The translations under genes were made by a program, and so were the position numbers. DNA of 64,000 bases from Microbacterium sp. KUDC0406 (GTDB taxonomy: Bacteria; Actinomycetota; Actinomycetes; Actinomycetales; Microbacteriaceae), in assembly GCF_021582875.1 (NCBI RefSeq), contig NZ_CP091138.1, positions 2,666,001 through 2,730,000 of the forward strand, in the 5' to 3' direction. The notes below the pieces were generated by a model, which was given only the letters and a program-made list of their open reading frames with translations, searched no databases and was not told where the DNA came from. Of this stretch, positions 60,701 to 64,000 are shown one piece after another (position 1 is the first letter of the stretch; every line of letters starts with the position of its first letter).

Positions 60701-61174
60701 ATGCCGGAGATCGAATCCTCGGGACCGCTGGATGCCGTCGACCGAACCCTGCTCTCAGAGCTGAGCCGCAACGGCCGGATCTCGAACACCGAACTCGCGG
60801 CCCGCGCGGGGATCGCCGAGTCGACGTGCCTGAAGCGGGTGCGGGCGCTGCAGGCCCGCGGCGTGATCGTCGGCTTCCATGCCGAGATCTCGCCGGCGGC
60901 GATGGGGCTGCACCTCGAGGCGCTCATCACCATCCGGCTGCACGCGCACGCACGCGGCGACCTGCGCCGGTTCCAGGCCTACCTGGAGGACCTGCCCGCG
61001 ACGCAGCGGGTGTACTTCCTCGCCGGCGACCGCGACTTCATGGTGCACGTGGCGGTGGCGGACGCCCCGGCGCTGCGCGAGCTCGTCTCGGACACCATCA
61101 GCCTGCAGCCCGAGGTCGCGTCCACGTCGACGAGCCTGATCTTCGCCCAGGCTGCGGGCAAGCGCGGCCTGTAG
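60701..61174 (+). CDS. Lrp/AsnC family regulator
   Basis: A 157-residue protein with N-terminal HTH (VDRTLLSELSRNGRISNTEL, RAGIAESTCLKRVRALQARG) and a RAM ligand domain (LEALITIRLHAHARGDLRRF, YFLAGDRDFMVHVAVADAPA). These proteins sense amino acids. It is divergent from the DadA-like gene across 125 bases and is probably its activator or repressor. GCGAGGAAC precedes the ATG. Confidence 0.93.
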   Translation: MPEIESSGPLDAVDRTLLSELSRNGRISNTELAARAGIAESTCLKRVRALQARGVIVGFHAEISPAAMGLHLEALITIRLHAHARGDLRRFQAYLEDLPATQRVYFLAGDRDFMVHVAVADAPALRELVSDTISLQPEVASTSTSLIFAQAAGKRGL

Positions 61175-61198
61175 CCCGGACGTCCTCATTCAGGACGG

Positions 61199-61975
61199 TC
61201 AGTCGGCGATGCGGATCTCGTAGCCGAGCGCCTCGAGGTCGACGCGGGCGGACTCCGGCACTCCGGCATCCGTGATGATCGTCGAGAACAGCTCGGAATC
61301 GCCCACCGCGGCGAAGGTCTCGACGCCGATCTTCGACGAGTCGGCGACGATCGCCGCCCGCCGGGAGCGCTCCGCCATGATGCGGTTCACGTCGGCCTCG
61401 GCCTCATCGTGCGTGGTCGCGACGCCGGCAGGCGACAGGCCGTTGACGCCGATGAACGAGATGTCGAGCCAGAGCCCTTCGAGCAGCTGCTCGACGAACG
61501 GTCCGACCAGTTCGTAGCTGCGCGAACGGATCACCCCACCGGTCACCACGACCTTGATGTCGGGTCGCATGGCGAGCTGCGCGGCGATGTTCACCGCGTT
61601 CGTGACCACGGTCAGCCCGTGGTCGCCGAGGTCGCCGCGGGCGGCGAGCGCCGCGGCGATCGCCGTGGTCGTCGTCCCGCCCGACAGCCCGACGACCGAT
61701 CCCGGCGTCACGAGAGAGGATGCCACCACCGCGATGCGCTCCTTCTCGTCGGTGCGCAGGTGGCTCTTGTACCGGATCGGCAGCTCATAGGCCACGGACT
61801 GGGCGACCGCGCCGCCGTGGGTGCGGGTGAGCAGCCGGCGCTCAGCGAGGCTGTCCAGGTCACGGCGGGTGGTCGCGGCGGATGCTCCGAAGCGCTCCAC
61901 CAGCTCTTCGACACTGATCTCTCCCTGCTCGCCGAGCAGTTCGAGGATCGCGTTCAGCCGGGATGCGCGGTTCAT
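61199..61975 (-). CDS. DeoR family sugar-phosphate-responsive repressor
   Basis: A 258-residue DeoR protein: HTH ISVEELVERFGASAATTRRD, then the sugar-phosphate-binding domain (VVGLSGGTTTTAIAAALAAR, VVTGGVIRSRSYELVGPFVE, ISFIGVNGLSPAGVATTHDE, AAIVADSSKIG). It overlaps the aldolase stop by ATGA and is the last gene of the kinase/aldolase/deoR operon, which it likely represses until a sugar phosphate accumulates. Confidence 0.93.
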   Translation of the reverse strand: MNRASRLNAILELLGEQGEISVEELVERFGASAATTRRDLDSLAERRLLTRTHGGAVAQSVAYELPIRYKSHLRTDEKERIAVVASSLVTPGSVVGLSGGTTTTAIAAALAARGDLGDHGLTVVTNAVNIAAQLAMRPDIKVVVTGGVIRSRSYELVGPFVEQLLEGLWLDISFIGVNGLSPAGVATTHDEAEADVNRIMAERSRRAAIVADSSKIGVETFAAVGDSELFSTIITDAGVPESARVDLEALGYEIRIAD

Positions 61976-62919
61976 GGGGTGCCTTCGGTGTCGGGTGAGG
62001 CTGCGTCGGACGAGGCCTTGTCCTGTCCCTGATCGGACGCGGGCTCGCGCGATGCGAATGGTTCCAGCGCGAAGAGCCGCAGCATCCGTGCGGCCTCGGC
62101 GGCCACGGCATCCCGCGCCGGCGAGATGTACTTGCGCGAGTCTACGAGCTTCTCGTCGGCGGCGAGGCGTTCGCGCACCGCGCGGGTGAAGAACCCGTTC
62201 AGGTGCGTCGACACGTTGATCTTCGTCATGCCGGCCCGAACCGCCTCGGTGATCACGTCGTCGGGGACGCCGGACGACCCGTGCAGCACGAGCGGCACGT
62301 CGGTGGCATCCTGCCCGCAGCCGCGCAGCGCCTCGCGCAGGCGGGCGATGAGGTCGAGGTCGAGCGACGCCGAGCGGTCGAGCATCGCGTGCGACGATCC
62401 GACCGCGACCGCCAGCGCGTCGACACCGGTCTCCGCGACGAACGCGCGCGCCTCGTCGGGATCGGTGCGCACGCCGGGCGCATGTGCTCCGTCCTTGCCG
62501 CCGACCTCGCCCAACTCGCCCTCGACGTACACCCCGGCGGCGTGTGCGCGGTCGACGACCGCCGCGGTGAGATCGACGTTCTCGGCGTACTCGAGCTTGC
62601 CGCCGTCGAACATCACCGACCCGAAGCCGAGGTCGATGGCCTCGTGCACCAGCTCGGGCCGCTCGGCGTGGTCGAGGTGCACGGCGACCGGCGTCTCGGC
62701 GCGCCGGGCGATCGCGAGCATCGCCAGCGCGATCGGCTCGAGACCGCCGTGGTAGTCGGCGCAGTTCTGCGAGATCTGCAGGATCACCGGCAGATCGGCG
62801 CGTGCGGATGCCTCGACGAGCGCCTCGGCGGTCTCGAGGTGGATCACGTTGAAGGCACCGATGCCGTTGCCGTTCCAGGCGGCATCCGTCACGAGATCGC
62901 GGGCGGAGACGAGGGTCAT
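61972..62919 (-). CDS. Class II fructose/tagatose-bisphosphate aldolase
   Basis: A 315-residue zinc aldolase: IGAFNVIHLETAEALVEASA, VAVHLDHAERPELVHEAIDL with zinc His, SVMFDGGKLEYAENV, YVEGELGEVGGKDG, and VLHGSSGVPDDVITEAVRAG with a second His. It cleaves a ketose 1,6-bisphosphate or 1-phosphate-type substrate to dihydroxyacetone phosphate plus an aldehyde. With the upstream PfkB kinase this resembles tagatose or related hexose pathways. The acidic tail (REPASDQGQDKASSDAASPD) is extra. Coupled by ATGA to genes on both sides. Confidence 0.92.
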   Translation of the reverse strand: MTLVSARDLVTDAAWNGNGIGAFNVIHLETAEALVEASARADLPVILQISQNCADYHGGLEPIALAMLAIARRAETPVAVHLDHAERPELVHEAIDLGFGSVMFDGGKLEYAENVDLTAAVVDRAHAAGVYVEGELGEVGGKDGAHAPGVRTDPDEARAFVAETGVDALAVAVGSSHAMLDRSASLDLDLIARLREALRGCGQDATDVPLVLHGSSGVPDDVITEAVRAGMTKINVSTHLNGFFTRAVRERLAADEKLVDSRKYISPARDAVAAEAARMLRLFALEPFASREPASDQGQDKASSDAASPDTEGTP

Positions 62920-64000
62920 GCGGTGTCCTTCTGGTCGGGTTCGATCGAGACACCCGGTTCAGCATCAGACGCCGCGCCCTGGCGGGGGTCTCGTGCTGCG
63001 AAAGGTGTCTCGCGGGTGATGATGACGGCGGCCTCGAGTTCGGGCCAGGAGGGGTGGATGTCGCCGGCGAGCGGCATGAGGACGGCGGCGGCGGACCAGG
63101 CGGTGGCGCGACGCAGGATCGCCTCGGGGTCGCGGATGCCGGATGCCAGCAGCACGGCGGCCGCGGAGACGGCGGCGTCGCCGGCACCGGTCGGGTTGCC
63201 GGCGAGAGCCTCGGGAAGACGCGCAGAGACGACGTCCGCGTCGGCCGAGACGGCGAGCATGCCCTCGGCGCCCCGGGACAGCAGGATGAGCGAGGCTCCG
63301 CGACGCAGCAGCTCGTGGGCACCCTCGATCGGATCGGTGATGCCGGTGGCTTCGGCGAGCTCAGCCGCATTCGGCTTGAGCACATCGGCACCGGCATCCG
63401 CCGCGCTCAGCAGCGCCGGCCCCGAGGTGTCGGCGATCACGATCGCGCCGGCCTCGCGTCCGAGGGCGATCAGCGACGGAAGGAGGTCGTCAGGGGTGCC
63501 GGGCGGGACGCTGCCGGAGATCACCAGGACGGGGCGCTGGCCCTCCGGTCGCCCCGCGAGCGGAGCGGGACGAAGCGCCTCCGGGGATACTGAGAGCGTT
63601 TCGTCTCGGTCGCGGGCTCCCTCGCTCAACGACCCGGGGGCAGAGGACGAGTCGCGGACTCCCTCGCTCAACGACCGGGAGGCAGAGGACGAGTCGCGGA
63701 CTCCCTCGCTCAACGACCGGGAGGCAGAGGACGAGTCGCAGACTCCCTCGCTCAACGACCGGGATACGGCGGCCCGCAGGGCATCCCACTCGGCATCGGT
63801 CGGGGCGATGCCGCGCTCGTTCACGATCGTGGTGTCTCCGAGCGCCTCGTCGACCAGGGCGATGCTGCGTCGCGTCGCGGCGGTGACCGGGACCAGCACC
63901 GCGGGCACACCCGCGGCGGTCAGCTCTGCCCGGAACTCCTCGCCCGTCGCGCCGCCGACCGTCGTGACGGCGACGACCTCAGCGCTCGCGGCCTGCGCGA
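62916..64000 (-). CDS. PfkB-type sugar (phosphate) kinase with in-frame 42-base repeats, 5' end beyond window
   Basis: Open to the right edge, so the N-terminus is missing; about 361 residues are visible. PfkB features: VVAVTTVGGATGEEFRAELT, the ISGSVPPGTPDDLL motif, KPNAAELAEATG, and the catalytic ANPTGAGDAAVSAAAVLLAS. It resembles 1-phosphofructokinase/tagatose-6-phosphate kinase. Between the early lid region and ISGSVPPG lies a translated array of 42-base units (63611-63764, 3.7 copies) giving repeated 14-residue blocks such as SEGVRDSSSASRSL. It keeps frame, being a multiple of three. It probably phosphorylates the substrate of the coupled aldolase. Confidence 0.88.
   Translation of the reverse strand, partial: AQAASAEVVAVTTVGGATGEEFRAELTAAGVPAVLVPVTAATRRSIALVDEALGDTTIVNERGIAPTDAEWDALRAAVSRSLSEGVCDSSSASRSLSEGVRDSSSASRSLSEGVRDSSSAPGSLSEGARDRDETLSVSPEALRPAPLAGRPEGQRPVLVISGSVPPGTPDDLLPSLIALGREAGAIVIADTSGPALLSAADAGADVLKPNAAELAEATGITDPIEGAHELLRRGASLILLSRGAEGMLAVSADADVVSARLPEALAGNPTGAGDAAVSAAAVLLASGIRDPEAILRRATAWSAAAVLMPLAGDIHPSWPELEAAVIITRETPFAARDPRQGAASDAEPGVSIEPDQKDTA
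63611..63764. repeat. 42-base tandem repeat derived from family A, inside the kinase gene
   Basis: Units at 63611-63652, 63653-63694, 63695-63736 and a partial one at 63737-63764. Each contains CCCTCGCTCAACGACCGGGA followed by GGCAGAGGACGAGT. Units 2 and 3 are identical and unit 1 differs at a few bases. A standard family A end (GCGTTTCGTCTCGG) directly precedes the array at about 63597. Confidence 0.92.

Noticed and set aside
63611..63764. Regular 42-base repeats resembling a CRISPR array
   Set aside because: The units are contiguous with no unique spacers, the array is in frame inside a kinase gene, and no cas gene is present.

Overview
The window is a high-GC actinobacterial chromosome segment, most likely from Microbacterium or a close relative in Microbacteriaceae. 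This is inferred from base composition and strong GC3, from the very common heptamer GGATGCC/GGCATCC, from an LALTG wall-sorting signal, from a LigB-type ATP-dependent DNA ligase, and from many promoters whose -10 box lies only 6-7 bases before the start codon. No rRNA, tRNA, CRISPR array, integrase or transposase was seen.

Layout. 1-5.1 kb is accessory and defence-like: an HsdR-type nuclease running off the left edge, a Nudix hydrolase, a decayed HNH nuclease, a MazG-like pyrophosphohydrolase overlapping a GIY-YIG/DUF2075 helicase, and a DUF1778/GNAT toxin-antitoxin pair. 5.2-12 kb holds a VOC protein, a TetR regulator, two SDR oxidoreductases, a DUF2786 protein, a HicAB remnant and an unknown coiled-coil protein. 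12-19.6 kb holds a wall-anchored SpaA-like adhesin, LigB, a VapBC pair, a methyltransferase between two repeat copies, an FGE-fold protein, a vapC remnant and a pRiA4b ORF-3 protein. 19.7-27 kb holds purL and small regulatory or stress genes. 27-31 kb is one very large secreted beta-propeller/S53 peptidase gene. 31-33.6 kb is an arsenic operon (arsR, flavoprotein, arsC) without a pump. 33.8-39.3 kb holds gnd and a LysR-controlled transporter/monooxygenase/reductase cluster. 39.3-44 kb is a glycoside cluster (GH3, TetR, Gfo/Idh/MocA, SGNH). 44-49 kb holds a lipase-maturation-factor-like membrane protein and a glycine betaine ABC importer. 49-57 kb holds an RsmC-like methyltransferase, a DUF5107/TPR protein and two paralogous regulator/MFS pairs. 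57-64 kb holds a propeller protein, a NERD protein, a DadA-like oxidase with an Lrp regulator, and a PfkB kinase/class II aldolase/DeoR sugar-phosphate operon running off the right edge.

Two features cut across the window. First, short repeats (family A, about 33 bp, carrying CAACGACCGG; family B, 24 bp, carrying TTCGACAAGCTCAGGGACCC; family C, about 80 bp dyads; family D, a 16-bp inverted repeat) fill many intergenic spaces and also lie in frame inside at least six genes. Families A and B are open in five of six reading frames; the sixth gives a stop at once, and six genes here (SDR, adhesin, purL, arsR, arsC, gnd) take their stop codon from an A-family CGT-TGA. Second, eleven genes carry single-base frameshifts, among them purL. 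Most losses are one base in a G or C run. All three insertions that can be placed create GGATGCC. Sequencing or polishing error is the simplest explanation, so these genes are annotated over their full repaired extent.
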